Assembly (NCBI GenBank): GCA_028284225.1
Contig: JANQSD010000011.1
Span: 248,001 to 312,000 of the forward strand
DNA length: 64,000 nucleotides
Origin: Arenicellales bacterium
GTDB lineage: Bacteria; Pseudomonadota; Gammaproteobacteria; Arenicellales; JAHEKD01
Direction: 5' to 3'
Below, piece after piece: positions 1-11,284 of this stretch. A program made the position numbers and the translations under genes. The notes under the pieces were generated by a model, which did no database searches, was not told where the DNA came from, and saw only the letters and a program-made list of their open reading frames with translations. The first letter of the stretch is position 1, and the number at the start of each line of letters is the position of its first letter.

Positions 1-1
1 T

Positions 2-1366
2 ATCGAGGTGCAAGTGGTTGAGGTTCAGCCCGGACCTGTGATTACTCGATTCGAAATCGATCCGGCTCCTGGTGTAAAAGCCAGTCAGATCACTAACTTG
101 GCTAATGATTTGGCCCGTGCTCTGTCACTGGTCAGCATCCGTGTGGTTGAAAATATTCCGGGCAAGTCGTTTATCGGAATTGAAATTCCCAACGAAAACC
201 GTGAAATCGTCAATATCGTAGAAGTCTTGTCGTCTGAAGCGTATGAACAAACACCGTCGCCATTAACCTTGGTTTTAGGTAAGGACATAGGCGGTGAACC
301 GGTGGTTGCAGATTTGGCGAAAATGCCACATTTATTGATTGCAGGAACGACAGGCTCCGGTAAGTCTGTTTGTGTCAACGCCTTGATTTTAAGCCTGCTT
401 TATAAGGCTTCTCCCGAGCAGGTGCGGTTGATTATGGTCGATCCTAAAATGCTGGAGTTGTCGATTTATGAAGGCATTCCGCATTTATTGTGCCCGGTAG
501 TGACCGACATGGAAAAAGCTGCTAATGCACTGAGGTGGGCTATCTTCGAAATGGAGCGTCGCTATAAATTAATGGCGGCTTTGGGTGTGCGAAATATCCC
601 TGGTTATAACCGTAAAATCAAAGCGGCCTTGGATAAAGATCAGCCCATCATGGATCCATTAGTGCCAGAGGGCGAAGAAGCCGAAGAACTCAGGTCATTA
701 CCCTATATCGTTGTTGTTATCGATGAATTGGCAGATTTGATGATGGTAGTGGGTAAAAAAGTTGAGGAACTGATTACTCGGATCGCTCAGAAAGCGCGTG
801 CCGCAGGCATTCATCTGGTTCTAGCTACACAAAGACCATCGGTTGATGTCATAACCGGTTTAATCAAGGCTAACGTGCCGAGTCGAATTGCATTTCAGGT
901 TTCCTCACGAGTTGATTCGCGCACGGTGCTTGATCAAATGGGGGCCGAACAACTGCTGGGCCATGGGGATATGCTCTACCTGGCACCGGGCACGGCTTTG
1001 CCGGTACGCGTACACGGTTCGTTTGTTGATGACAGCGAGGTCCACAGTGTAGTCAGGTATTTGAAAGAAAACGGCGAAGCAGATTATGATGAAAGTGTGT
1101 TACAGGTTTCCCGGATTGAAGGGGAAAAACCCGTGGCCGGTCTGGATGCAGGTGCAGGGGGAGAAGAAGATCCACTTTATGATGATGCGGTGCGATTTGT
1201 GACGGAACGGCAAATGGCATCGATTTCATCGGTGCAGCGCCAGTTCAGGGTAGGTTATAACAGGGCCGCTAGACTGATCGAAACGATGGAAGAATCCGGT
1301 GTGGTCGGACCACCAGAATCAGGTGGTAAACGCCAGGTGCTGGTTGCACCGCCACCGGAAGTCTGA
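2..1366 (+). CDS. ftsK: DNA translocase FtsK, C-terminal part (5' end cut by window edge)
   Basis: Hexameric ATP-driven DNA pump at the division septum that moves chromosome termini and activates XerCD at dif. The reading frame is open to the left edge, so the membrane domain, linker and part of the alpha domain are missing. Counting from the GTG at 8, a Walker A (GTTGSGKS) lies at residues 113-120 and a Walker B ([11 protein letters not shown]) near 234-243. The last 60 or so residues match the gamma winged-helix domain that reads FtsK-orienting DNA and contacts XerD ([18 protein letters not shown]). The stop is 16 bp before lolA, the usual gammaproteobacterial order. The internal GTG is a codon within the gene, not its start. 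Identity is certain; only the N-terminus is unseen. Confidence 0.97.
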   Translation: MEVQVVEVQPGPVITRFEIDPAPGVKASQITNLANDLARALSLVSIRVVENIPGKSFIGIEIPNENREIVNIVEVLSSEAYEQTPSPLTLVLGKDIGGEPVVADLAKMPHLLIAGTTGSGKSVCVNALILSLLYKASPEQVRLIMVDPKMLELSIYEGIPHLLCPVVTDMEKAANALRWAIFEMERRYKLMAALGVRNIPGYNRKIKAALDKDQPIMDPLVPEGEEAEELRSLPYIVVVIDELADLMMVVGKKVEELITRIAQKARAAGIHLVLATQRPSVDVITGLIKANVPSRIAFQVSSRVDSRTVLDQMGAEQLLGHGDMLYLAPGTALPVRVHGSFVDDSEVHSVVRYLKENGEADYDESVLQVSRIEGEKPVAGLDAGAGGEEDPLYDDAVRFVTERQMASISSVQRQFRVGYNRAARLIETMEESGVVGPPESGGKRQVLVAPPPEV

Positions 1367-1382
1367 GGTTTAAGGAGTTTCG

Positions 1383-2024
1383 ATGAAAAAATTTTTATTA
1401 ATCAATAAGTTATCACTTGGCCTGCTGATGCTTTTTATTCCCAGCATGAGTCAGGCTAATGCATTATCCAGTCTGGAAAAATTCTATGATACGGTGAATA
1501 CTTTGCGAGCAGAATTCAGGCAGACGGTTTTCGACTCGGATCAACAAATCATCGATCAAAGCCGTGGTGCTTTATATATTGCCAGGCCGGGACGCTTCCG
1601 TTGGGAATACGCTACACCATTGCCGCAAAATATTATCTCTGATGCGAATAAAATTTGGGTGCACGATATCGAATTGGAGCAAGTTACTGTCAGAAACTAC
1701 CAGCAAACACTGGCCGGAACACCTGCAGAATTGTTGGCCGGCAATGGTGATATTAGTGAACAATATGAGATTTCCAGCTTAGAGAGCGAAGATGGTTACG
1801 AGTGGTTGTTGCTACAACCAAAGGTTGATGACACTCAGTTTCTCGATATTCGCATAGGTTTTGAAGACGGAAAACTAATCACTATGCGTTTAACCGATAG
1901 CTTTGAGCGCACAACCCAATTGATATTCGACGAGTTGCAGGAAAATGCACCTATTAATCTGTCCTTATTCACATTTAATCTGCCCCAGGGCGTTGATGTG
2001 ATTGATAATACTGAAAATTTTTAA
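1383..2024 (+). CDS. lolA: Outer-membrane lipoprotein carrier protein LolA
   Basis: Periplasmic chaperone that takes lipoproteins from LolCDE in the inner membrane and hands them to LolB at the outer membrane. The 213 aa precursor has a Sec signal peptide (MKKFLLINK, hydrophobic core, likely cleavage after SQANA near residue 27). The mature part has the family pattern: a Q/E-rich start (LRAEFRQTVFDSDQQ), a GALYIARPGRFRWEY segment and an alternating beta-strand body. Size is close to the E. coli precursor. A purine-rich ribosome site (taaggag) precedes the ATG, 16 bp after ftsK. LolB is not in the window. Confidence 0.95.
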   Translation: MKKFLLINKLSLGLLMLFIPSMSQANALSSLEKFYDTVNTLRAEFRQTVFDSDQQIIDQSRGALYIARPGRFRWEYATPLPQNIISDANKIWVHDIELEQVTVRNYQQTLAGTPAELLAGNGDISEQYEISSLESEDGYEWLLLQPKVDDTQFLDIRIGFEDGKLITMRLTDSFERTTQLIFDELQENAPINLSLFTFNLPQGVDVIDNTENF

Positions 2025-2035
2025 CACATCAGAGT

Positions 2036-3337
2036 CTGAAAGCACCGACTAACAATTCATTTGCGCCGCTTGCTGATCGTATCAGGCCGACTCGTTTAGA
2101 GGATATAGTTGGGCAGGATCAGTTATTGGGGCAGGGCAAACCGCTAAAACAATTATTAGAAGCAGGCAAGATTCATTCGCTGGTTTTATGGGGGCCGTCA
2201 GGCACAGGTAAAACAACACTGGCCAGGTTGATGGCAGGTTATGTTGATGCTGACTGGATTCCGGTATCGGCAGTTCAATCAGGTATTAAGGACATACGTG
2301 AAGCGGTGAGCGTTGCTCATGATAACCGTGCTCTATCCCGCAAGACAGTTGTTTTTGTCGATGAGGTACACCGATTTAATAAAGCTCAGCAAGATGCTTT
2401 TTTGCCTTATATCGAAGATGCCACAATTATTTTTATAGGTGCAACTACAGAAAACCCTTCATTTGAGCTCAATAGCGCCTTGTTATCTCGATGTCGTGTA
2501 TTCATTTTAAAACCAATTACACATGAAGATTTATTAACGCTAATTGATAGAGGGTTGACGGATTTAGACAGACGCTATCCTGATTTAACAGTTGCAGATA
2601 AGGTTAAAGCATTAATTGCTGATTTGGCTGATGGTGATGCACGTCGAGCCTTGAATTTGCTTGAAATTAGCATCGATTCATTGGCAGCTGACGATAGGGA
2701 ATTAACTGATTATCATGTTCTGCAAGCAGCGGGTTCGAAGCTACAATCCTATGACAAAGGTGGCGATCAGTTTTATCAACAAATCTCAGCGTTTCATAAA
2801 TCTGTACGTGGTTCTGACCCGGATGCCAGTCTTTACTGGATGGCTAGAATGATCAGCGCCGGTTGCGATCCGTTTTATATCGCCAGACGCTTGACAGTTA
2901 TTGCCAGTGAAGATATTGGCAACGCCGACCCCAGGGCCTTGACTGTGGCCGTTGACGCCTGGGAAGCGCTCAGGCGGCTTGGCCAGCCGGAAGGGGAACT
3001 TGCGTTGGCACAAGCAACCACTTATTTAGCCAGTGCACCTAAGAGTAATGCGTCTTACAAGGCGTATAAATTGGCCAAGGATGATGCCCGCCGTACACCG
3101 GTTGCGCAAGTGCCTGTGCACTTGCGCAATGCAACCACATCGTTGCAAAAAAATCTGGGTTATAAACAAGATTATCATTATGCTCATGATGATCCCCAAG
3201 GATATAGTCCGGGACAAAACTATTTCCCTGATGAGTTATCGAAACAGCAATACTATTATCCGGTTAATCGTGGTCTTGAAAGTAAAATTCGTCAACGACT
3301 GGATTATTTGAAACAACTGGATCAAGAAAAGACATAA
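2036..3337 (+). CDS. rarA: Replication-associated recombination protein RarA (MgsA), probable CTG start
   Basis: AAA+ ATPase of the RarA/WRNIP1 family that acts at stalled forks. The translated product carries Walker A (GPSGTGKTT), Walker B (VFVDEVHRF) and the family stretch IGATTENPSFELNSALLSRCR, then the C-terminal tetramerisation region with HKSVRGSDPDASLYW. Family proteins begin with a segment like FxPLAxRxRPxxLxxxxGQxxLL. Here that segment is encoded from about 2060, but the frame has no ATG, GTG or TTG between its upstream stop (2012) and a TTG at 2126, which would remove it. The best start is CTG 2036, giving 433 aa, near the 447 aa of E. coli. The gap to lolA is 11 bp and crcB follows 2 bp after the stop. 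Function is certain; the start is inferred. Confidence 0.9.
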   Translation: MKAPTNNSFAPLADRIRPTRLEDIVGQDQLLGQGKPLKQLLEAGKIHSLVLWGPSGTGKTTLARLMAGYVDADWIPVSAVQSGIKDIREAVSVAHDNRALSRKTVVFVDEVHRFNKAQQDAFLPYIEDATIIFIGATTENPSFELNSALLSRCRVFILKPITHEDLLTLIDRGLTDLDRRYPDLTVADKVKALIADLADGDARRALNLLEISIDSLAADDRELTDYHVLQAAGSKLQSYDKGGDQFYQQISAFHKSVRGSDPDASLYWMARMISAGCDPFYIARRLTVIASEDIGNADPRALTVAVDAWEALRRLGQPEGELALAQATTYLASAPKSNASYKAYKLAKDDARRTPVAQVPVHLRNATTSLQKNLGYKQDYHYAHDDPQGYSPGQNYFPDELSKQQYYYPVNRGLESKIRQRLDYLKQLDQEKT

Positions 3338-3339
3338 AA

Positions 3340-4981
<1,642 letters not shown>

Positions 4982-5254
4982 TTATATGTTAAATTGAAGT
5001 CTTAGTCGGTAGGTAGCTGAGTTAAAAGCAAGATCCTGATAATAATATATGTATAAAGGATCATTAAAATTATTAATTTAATATCAGTTTAGGCGGGAAA
5101 TTTTTGACGAAAGGGTTGAATAGATAGATTTTGTGATAATGTTAAATTTGATTATTAATCATGCACAAACTATTGTATAAACTATATTTTTGGCTCAAAT
5201 TATGTCAAAATCAAATCAATAATTCGGTTATGTAGGAAGCTGGGTGTACTAGAG

Positions 5255-6727
5255 ATGTTAAATAGAAGAAATTTACTATTGAGTTCACTCGTATCGATAG
5301 CGCTTTTTTCTGCGTCTTCAGCGCAGGCGAGGTACGAGAATGACGTAAGATTGAGCACTTTGTTGGAGTCAGCAATACCTGAATTTGTTTACCCTAAGGA
5401 CTATACAGGCGATACATCAGAGCAGCCTGAACTAGAAGAAGAAATCAAGATATATTTTCAGCAAGGCTATCATCCAGTCTCTGTGTTATTTTATGCCATG
5501 CGCAATGGCATGGGAGCGAATGAAGTCATTGATATTGCAGAAGCTGCAGGGCTTGTGAGAGAGCATCTTGAGGGTGCTCGTTCAGGGTTAGAAGCGGTCT
5601 TGCCAGGTGGCGTATGCGGTACCAGTTATTTTATTAAGGACCCCACCGCTGCCCCAGGGTCTTATTCACTGACAAGCCTCAAACAAGAATTGAAAGATGC
5701 AGCTAATGATGGCTCTGGCGGCGGCCACGAAGAGCCGGCATTAGCCGATCTTTTGAGCAAATATTTTGACGATGAGGATATTATTTCAATCAATCAGGAT
5801 GATCCTAATCTTCATCAAGTTCATAATTCCGACTGGGCGGATACAACCGGTAGTATCCCGTCCGGTGGAGTGCCGGATAATGTCGAAGATTTTATTAATT
5901 CCGGCATTCCTGCACACCTGCATGCCTCAGCTGATGAATTACTGGCTTTAGTTGAGCAATCTAATGATTACTGGTTTTTTGATGATTCGCCAATCCCGCA
6001 AGGAAAAATAAATTCTGAAAGCCTGAATGCTAATGCACCGATTATGATTTCGTTATATACAGATCAGCAGCAGGCTGTTGTAGCACCCGGCCAGATTGAT
6101 CGTATCAACCAAGCCAAACTGGATAACGCCCGATTACCGGTATTGTTGTTCTATAGCAGTGCAAACTTGCGGCCGTTAAGTCAGATTTCGAAAAAAATCG
6201 GTTTTCCCGAGTTAGCTAATGCATACATTAGAAATGGTGTAAAGGTATCGCCTGTACCTAGTTGGGAAGAAGGAAATTACCATACTCAGGCGACAGCTCA
6301 GCAGCTTAAAGATTTATTCGAACTTCCGGCCAAAGAAGACATTCCGGAAGAGCGCTATACCAAAGCCTTGAGCACTATCGATAATGGTCGACCCATACAG
6401 GTAGCCCTTGTAGGCGGCAAGATGTTTTTAGGTGACCCGGATCGTGCTGTGGCTATGGCAGAGGATGGTGGCTATGGTTTGATTCCGCTTAATATCAGTT
6501 ATGTTGACCTGGAACCAAGCGAGAATAACTTTAGCATCTGCGAAGGTGCATTTCCATTCGCGGGAGCTGGATTAGGAGGCATAGGGGGGCCAACACCGAG
6601 CGGTGTGGTTTGTGAACCTGAAACACGCACTATAAGGACTCCTAGAACGATTAGAAGGGAATCACCGACACGTAGAATTACAGTCTTTGATGAGACTGTT
6701 GTAACGATTCCGTGTCCGATAAACTAA
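5255..6727 (+). CDS. Secreted protein of unknown family, first gene of the polysaccharide locus
   Basis: I do not recognise this 490 aa protein. It begins with a clear signal peptide (MLNRRNLLLSSLVSIALFSASSAQA, shown by its ends MLNRR and SAQA), so it is exported to the periplasm or beyond. The mature chain is acidic, with a Gly/Asp/His-rich stretch near residues 155-165. A central part (about 285-320: LPVLLFYSSANLRPLSQ) looks like a buried beta-strand/helix segment. The last 40 or so residues hold a Thr/Arg-rich run (TIRTPRTIRRESPTRR) between two cysteines. Cysteines occur near residues 122, 430, 452 and 488, so disulfides are possible. It lies 40 bp upstream of the beta-barrel gene in the same direction, which suggests a role in polymer export or surface attachment; that is inference only. 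Confidence 0.8.
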   Translation: MLNRRNLLLSSLVSIALFSASSAQARYENDVRLSTLLESAIPEFVYPKDYTGDTSEQPELEEEIKIYFQQGYHPVSVLFYAMRNGMGANEVIDIAEAAGLVREHLEGARSGLEAVLPGGVCGTSYFIKDPTAAPGSYSLTSLKQELKDAANDGSGGGHEEPALADLLSKYFDDEDIISINQDDPNLHQVHNSDWADTTGSIPSGGVPDNVEDFINSGIPAHLHASADELLALVEQSNDYWFFDDSPIPQGKINSESLNANAPIMISLYTDQQQAVVAPGQIDRINQAKLDNARLPVLLFYSSANLRPLSQISKKIGFPELANAYIRNGVKVSPVPSWEEGNYHTQATAQQLKDLFELPAKEDIPEERYTKALSTIDNGRPIQVALVGGKMFLGDPDRAVAMAEDGGYGLIPLNISYVDLEPSENNFSICEGAFPFAGAGLGGIGGPTPSGVVCEPETRTIRTPRTIRRESPTRRITVFDETVVTIPCPIN

Positions 6728-6767
6728 ATGATTATGTTGATGTTTACATAAGTTTAATGCGTAGGGT

Positions 6768-8219
6768 ATGAGTATGGTTCATAAAAGAAATCTCCAAATT
6801 TTGCTGGGTTCGATTGTTGTTGTTGGTGTTATGAACGTGAGTTATGCACAATTTGCCACCGCACCGCAAGCGGAACCCACATTCTCAGCATCTCCCGTTA
6901 AAACTGTTCCCAAGGTCAGCACTTTCGGCGTTCCTATTGGTGTTGTCACTCAGGAACGTTTGAATGAGCCGATTGCAGTACAACGTGTGCGCTGTGGGCA
7001 GGAAGACGCATGTTTCAGGGGCAATGAACCAGAGTCAGAAATTTCTCAGGATGATCAGGTTGAGTCCAGGGCGATTGATCCAAGCACGGTGGATGATGGG
7101 CTTTATGCCTCATTATCCTTGGGTTATACCCATCATGACAATATTGAGCGCTCTGCTACCAATGAAGAAGAGGAAGACGGGTTAGGTTTTGGTTTAGGGT
7201 TACTTTATCGTAATCGTGTGGATAGATTGTCATACCAGGTTGGTGGACAAACTTCAGCAGTGGCATTTGATGACAATGATAATAATGATTTTGACCGTTA
7301 TTCAGTATCGGCCGGATTATTGTACGAATTGACTGAGATTATCGACCTCGGATTACATGCGGGTTATACCAAGGCTAATGAGGAGCGAAATGCCAGTGGT
7401 AGTCGTATCGTCAGAGATGGTTCAGAAACGGATGAGTTTGAGAGTCAAATTGTCGGCGGGCAAATTACAATTGGCCGTCCGCAGAGTCGGTTTCAATTTG
7501 CATTAGCGGCTTCTCATTCAGAGAATGATTTTACTCTGAAGGATCCTGTCGATATAGCATCAGGCGCTATTGATTTGCGTGACCGCGATTATGATCATAT
7601 TAGCGGTACTGTCTTTTACAACACAGAAGGACCAATACGATATTTTCTCGAAGCTAATCTAACGGATATCGACTACGATGTTGATACTATTCGGAATCTT
7701 GATAGTGAGGAAACAGGTTATTATGTCGGTGCCTTGTGGGCTATTAGCCAGATCACAGCCGCCGAAGTTAAAGTTGGCCAGTTAGATAAGGATTTTGAAG
7801 ACCCGGCACTGGATGATGTAGATGAAACGTCATATTCAGCTAAATTACGCTGGCAGCCTACACATCGTGCCTCGTTTACTTTCTATGGCTCAGAACGCTT
7901 TGAAGAGACAACCGAAATTGCTTCGACTTTTTTTGAATCCAGGGTGTTAGGTGTAAATCTCGCCTATCAAGTATTACCTCAGAAACTTGATTTATTAGCC
8001 TACTATAACCGTATTGATGATGACTATAGCTCGGGCCGTGAGGATGAAACGGATGATTATGGCATAGGTCTTATCTATCATCTCAGAAGGTGGTTAGGTA
8101 TCGGATTTAGATATGGTCATGCAGAGAGAGATTCAACGCGTGCGGATGCGAACTATGACGACGATTACTATGATATTTTCATTCAGTTAAATGCTGGAAA
8201 ATCTATAAAACTATTCTAA
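6768..8219 (+). CDS. Outer-membrane beta-barrel protein of a polysaccharide export locus
   Basis: The 483 aa precursor has a signal peptide (hydrophobic core ILLGSIVVVGVMNVSYA), a linker of about 90 residues with two cysteines (CGQEDAC), and then a long run of alternating amphipathic strands from about residue 110. Typical strands are YASLSLGYTHHDNI, LGLHAGYTKANEERN, and VKVGQLDKDF. Strands alternate with acidic, Asn/Asp-rich loops and the chain ends in a strand closing with Phe. This fits the BBP2-like or capsule-locus beta-barrels rather than a TonB receptor, as no plug is visible. Position directly before the Wza-type gene suggests an outer-membrane pore for the polymer. The number of strands cannot be fixed by eye. 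Confidence 0.82.
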   Translation: MSMVHKRNLQILLGSIVVVGVMNVSYAQFATAPQAEPTFSASPVKTVPKVSTFGVPIGVVTQERLNEPIAVQRVRCGQEDACFRGNEPESEISQDDQVESRAIDPSTVDDGLYASLSLGYTHHDNIERSATNEEEEDGLGFGLGLLYRNRVDRLSYQVGGQTSAVAFDDNDNNDFDRYSVSAGLLYELTEIIDLGLHAGYTKANEERNASGSRIVRDGSETDEFESQIVGGQITIGRPQSRFQFALAASHSENDFTLKDPVDIASGAIDLRDRDYDHISGTVFYNTEGPIRYFLEANLTDIDYDVDTIRNLDSEETGYYVGALWAISQITAAEVKVGQLDKDFEDPALDDVDETSYSAKLRWQPTHRASFTFYGSERFEETTEIASTFFESRVLGVNLAYQVLPQKLDLLAYYNRIDDDYSSGREDETDDYGIGLIYHLRRWLGIGFRYGHAERDSTRADANYDDDYYDIFIQLNAGKSIKLF

Positions 8220-8301
8220 ATTTACATTGTAGTAGTCATCTAATAGTTTATTTTTGTAACCTGTGACTGAGTGATCATTTTGTCACTCTTAGAATTTGGT
8301 G

Positions 8302-9087
8302 ATGATTGTCAATATCCATAAGTTTATTACTTTATTTTTGTTGTTATTCTATGGCTGCGTGACGCTGGCACAGAATGACCTGGAGCAAACAGATTTAACC
8401 GGTGGTGACGAGTATAGACTGTCCCCAGGTGATATTGTTTCTGTGACGGTATTTGGAGAACCTGATATTAGTGTTGGAAGTATGCGGGTACCACTTTCAG
8501 GGATTTATAACTATCCTTTGATTGGTGAACTGAAACTAACCGACGAGACCACAGCTACTTTAGCTAAAGAACTGGAATCAAGGCTACGAGCAGGATTTCT
8601 CTCCGACCCCAAAGTTTCAGTTAACATCGTTCAGTATCGACCGGTAATCATTACCGGCTCAGTGGATAGTGCTGGAACCATTAACTATCAAGAAGGAATG
8701 ACGGTTAGGATTTTATCCGCACTTGCACAGGTTGCTACAAACTCCATTGATATGGACAGTATTGAAATACAACGTGGATCATCGACCTTTAATCCGGAGA
8801 ATCTTGATTCGATTATTCTTCCCGGAGATATCGTCTCTTACAATCTTGTTAATAATAAAGGTGATTATTACTATATTTATGGCGAGGTTAATCGTTCGGG
8901 TAAATATGAATTTGAAGATGGTCTAACGATTGAGCAGGCGATTATCGTGGCTGGGGGATATACCCCATTCGCTTCAAAACGCAACATTAGGGTGAGGCAT
9001 AGCGGGGCAGAAGATACGATTAAAACTAAACTTCACGAACTTGTTGAAGCCGGAGATGTGATTACCATAAAGAAACGCTGGTTCTGA
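8302..9087 (+). CDS. Polysaccharide export protein, short Wza/OPX type
   Basis: Periplasmic or outer-membrane export component. The 261 aa precursor has a signal peptide (HKFITLFLLLFYGCVTLAQ); the Cys follows a weak lipobox (FYGC), so lipidation is uncertain. A Poly_export domain starts at YRLSPGDIVSVTVFGEPDI (about residues 35-115) and one or two SLBB regions follow (VIITGSVDSAGTINYQ and YYIYGEVNRSGKYEF). It ends with GDVITIKKRWF, just after the second SLBB, and so lacks the C-terminal helix that makes the outer-membrane pore in E. coli Wza (379 aa). A GTG at 8299 and a TTG at 8296 are alternative starts; ATG 8302 keeps the signal peptide. A hairpin (GAGTGA/TCACTC, 8269-8288) lies just upstream. 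Confidence 0.93.
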   Translation: MIVNIHKFITLFLLLFYGCVTLAQNDLEQTDLTGGDEYRLSPGDIVSVTVFGEPDISVGSMRVPLSGIYNYPLIGELKLTDETTATLAKELESRLRAGFLSDPKVSVNIVQYRPVIITGSVDSAGTINYQEGMTVRILSALAQVATNSIDMDSIEIQRGSSTFNPENLDSIILPGDIVSYNLVNNKGDYYYIYGEVNRSGKYEFEDGLTIEQAIIVAGGYTPFASKRNIRVRHSGAEDTIKTKLHELVEAGDVITIKKRWF

Positions 9088-9127
9088 CTCGGATTTAATC
9101 AAGTTTAAAACTATTACGAATATTTGA

Positions 9128-11263
9128 ATGAACAAAAGCTATCATTTTAACGAAGGACCGGGAGAGGGATCTAACCTGTCTCAGTTATCAGCGATATTTG
9201 ATAGAGAAGAAGCGTCTGGCCAGGCCGGCCATTTTCTGGCTAATCTAGGTTATGCACTAAAGAAATTTAAATACCTGATTATTTTCAGCACCATACTGTT
9301 TACTTTTTTGGGCTGGTATAACACAGCTAAAAAACCAATTCTCTATCGTTCCAGTTTGACTTTGATTAATGAGCCTGATCTAAACTCCGGAGTGGCCGGC
9401 AGTGATGGTGCACGTTTTCTGGTCTATTTAACACAACACTATTATCAAACCCAATTCGAAATATTAACCAGCAAGAAGCTGGCGGAAAAAGTAGCCGAGA
9501 GAATTATTGCTGATGATATCAGTGTTCCAACTGAGGCCACTACTCATTTAAAGCAATCCCCGCTTTATGAATGGGTGGGAGAACTAAAAGCCCGACTTAA
9601 ATCCATTATTAACCGTATTTCCTCCAGTTTTCGCGGCTCAGACATCCCAACGGAGAGTCAGCAAGTTGATGCGGTTCCTGTTACTCAGGAGAACAGATTA
9701 GTTCGTCGATATACAAGTTTGGTCAAGTCAGGATTAAGGGTTTCTGGAGGAACTCGAAGTCAATTACTAACGTTGTCATTTGTTTCGACTGATCGTGTAT
9801 TCGCTGCTGAAATACTGAATTTAATTGCCAGTGTTTATCAAAATTATGTTTTGGAGTCAAAGCAGCAGGTTAATCAAACAACCTTGGGATGGTTAGTTAA
9901 CCAGCTAGAAGCTGCTAAAAGTGAGCTTTTGGACTCGGAAAAACGCTTGATTGACTTTCAAAAACAGGTACAGCTCACCAGTGCCATGAGTATTGAAAAC
10001 CAAAATAATGCTAATCTCAGTGATCTAAGCCGCCAATATAACCAGGCAAAACTTAATTATGATGAGTTATTAGCACGTTATGGTTCAAAACACCCAGAAG
10101 TAAGAAAAGCTTTTATTGAATTAAATTCGTTAAAGAGAACTCTGGACAACACAGCAGGTGAAAATTTAGACAGCCAGGACTCTGTTTTTGAACTGGCTAA
10201 ATTGGAAAAAGAAGTAGAAACAAACCGAGATTTATATTTGAACTATCTGGCCAGGTTCAAAGGCTTTAATATCTCAGGCGACCAAAATGTTAATACTATC
10301 AAGGTACTTGATAAAGCTGAGGTTCCGGGAGCCCCCTTTTCGCCTAACCTGCAAAGAGGAATATTGCTTTGGGGTTTGTTCGGTGTGCTGTTAGGTGTGA
10401 TTTTGTCCTTGTTACTCTCATTTCTTGATAGGACTTATAAAACAGTCGAAGATATAGAGCACAAGCTGAGATTGCCGGTGCTGGGTCAATTACCGTTTTT
10501 ATCTAATAAAGTATTATCAGCATTGATTTCTGGCAAAAAAAATATTTCTGACCCTGAGATTTATTACACATCCAATACGAAATCAATTTTTTCAGAAGCC
10601 ATAAATCATATTCGTACCAACTTACTGTTTTCCAAGATTGACAAGCAACCGCAAACAATACTTATTACATCTTCTGTCCAGGCCGAAGGGAAAACTACTG
10701 TAGCGACTAATTTGGCATTTTCACTTTCGAAAATTGATCAAACTATTTTGATCGACGCTGATTTACGCAAGCCGCGTATTGCCAATGTTTTTCAATCAGA
10801 TTTGCCTGAAGAGGAAGCTAAAGGACTAGTTGATTATCTTGCCGGGCTAGCAACATTTGATGAGGCGTCTTATCAGCATTCAACCTTTAATCAATTGACA
10901 ATATTACCTTCGGGAACAATTCCACCGAACCCTCAGGAATTGTTGGCAAGTTTCAAGTTCAAGGAATTCCTGGATGAATTAAAGCCGAAGTATAAATTTA
11001 TTGTCATCGATACCGCACCTGTTTTGCCGGTTAGTGACTCACTTGTACTGGGAAAACTTGTTGATGTATTGCTGGTAGCGGTTAAGGCCGGATCAACAAC
11101 TATTAAAATGACCCGGGAAACAATCAAGCGATTAAATATTGCCAGAGTCTATCCGACTGGACTTGTGCTCACACAGCTCGATAAGCCTAATAAAGCATAT
11201 GGCAAACATGGCTTGAATTATTATTATTCTTACTATGGAAATGAAGTAAAAAAGTCTGCCTGA
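9128..11263 (+). CDS. wzc: Wzc-type polysaccharide co-polymerase and bacterial tyrosine kinase
   Basis: Inner-membrane protein that controls polymer length and export in the Wzx/Wzy pathway. The 711 aa chain has a Wzz domain between two membrane segments (about residues 49-65 and 411-434), with a periplasmic coiled-coil region between. The proline-rich motif PGAPFSPN before the second segment is present. The cytoplasmic kinase has Walker A (VQAEGKTTVATNL, about 515-528), Walker A' (ILIDADLRKPRI, near 540) and Walker B (FIVIDTAP, near 622). A C-terminal tyrosine cluster (LNYYYSYYGNE) is the expected autophosphorylation tail. It follows the export gene by 40 bp, the classic wza-wzc pairing without a separate wzb phosphatase in the window. 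Confidence 0.96.
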   Translation: MNKSYHFNEGPGEGSNLSQLSAIFDREEASGQAGHFLANLGYALKKFKYLIIFSTILFTFLGWYNTAKKPILYRSSLTLINEPDLNSGVAGSDGARFLVYLTQHYYQTQFEILTSKKLAEKVAERIIADDISVPTEATTHLKQSPLYEWVGELKARLKSIINRISSSFRGSDIPTESQQVDAVPVTQENRLVRRYTSLVKSGLRVSGGTRSQLLTLSFVSTDRVFAAEILNLIASVYQNYVLESKQQVNQTTLGWLVNQLEAAKSELLDSEKRLIDFQKQVQLTSAMSIENQNNANLSDLSRQYNQAKLNYDELLARYGSKHPEVRKAFIELNSLKRTLDNTAGENLDSQDSVFELAKLEKEVETNRDLYLNYLARFKGFNISGDQNVNTIKVLDKAEVPGAPFSPNLQRGILLWGLFGVLLGVILSLLLSFLDRTYKTVEDIEHKLRLPVLGQLPFLSNKVLSALISGKKNISDPEIYYTSNTKSIFSEAINHIRTNLLFSKIDKQPQTILITSSVQAEGKTTVATNLAFSLSKIDQTILIDADLRKPRIANVFQSDLPEEEAKGLVDYLAGLATFDEASYQHSTFNQLTILPSGTIPPNPQELLASFKFKEFLDELKPKYKFIVIDTAPVLPVSDSLVLGKLVDVLLVAVKAGSTTIKMTRETIKRLNIARVYPTGLVLTQLDKPNKAYGKHGLNYYYSYYGNEVKKSA

Positions 11264-11284
11264 TACCGATAAGGCATTATAGAG

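Noticed and set aside
5032-5062. Inverted repeat GATCCT/AGGATC in the serS to secreted-protein gap as a terminator or operator
   Set aside because: Six-base arms with an 19 nt loop are within chance and no T-run follows; the 273 bp gap shows only AT-rich sequence with weak promoter-like matches.
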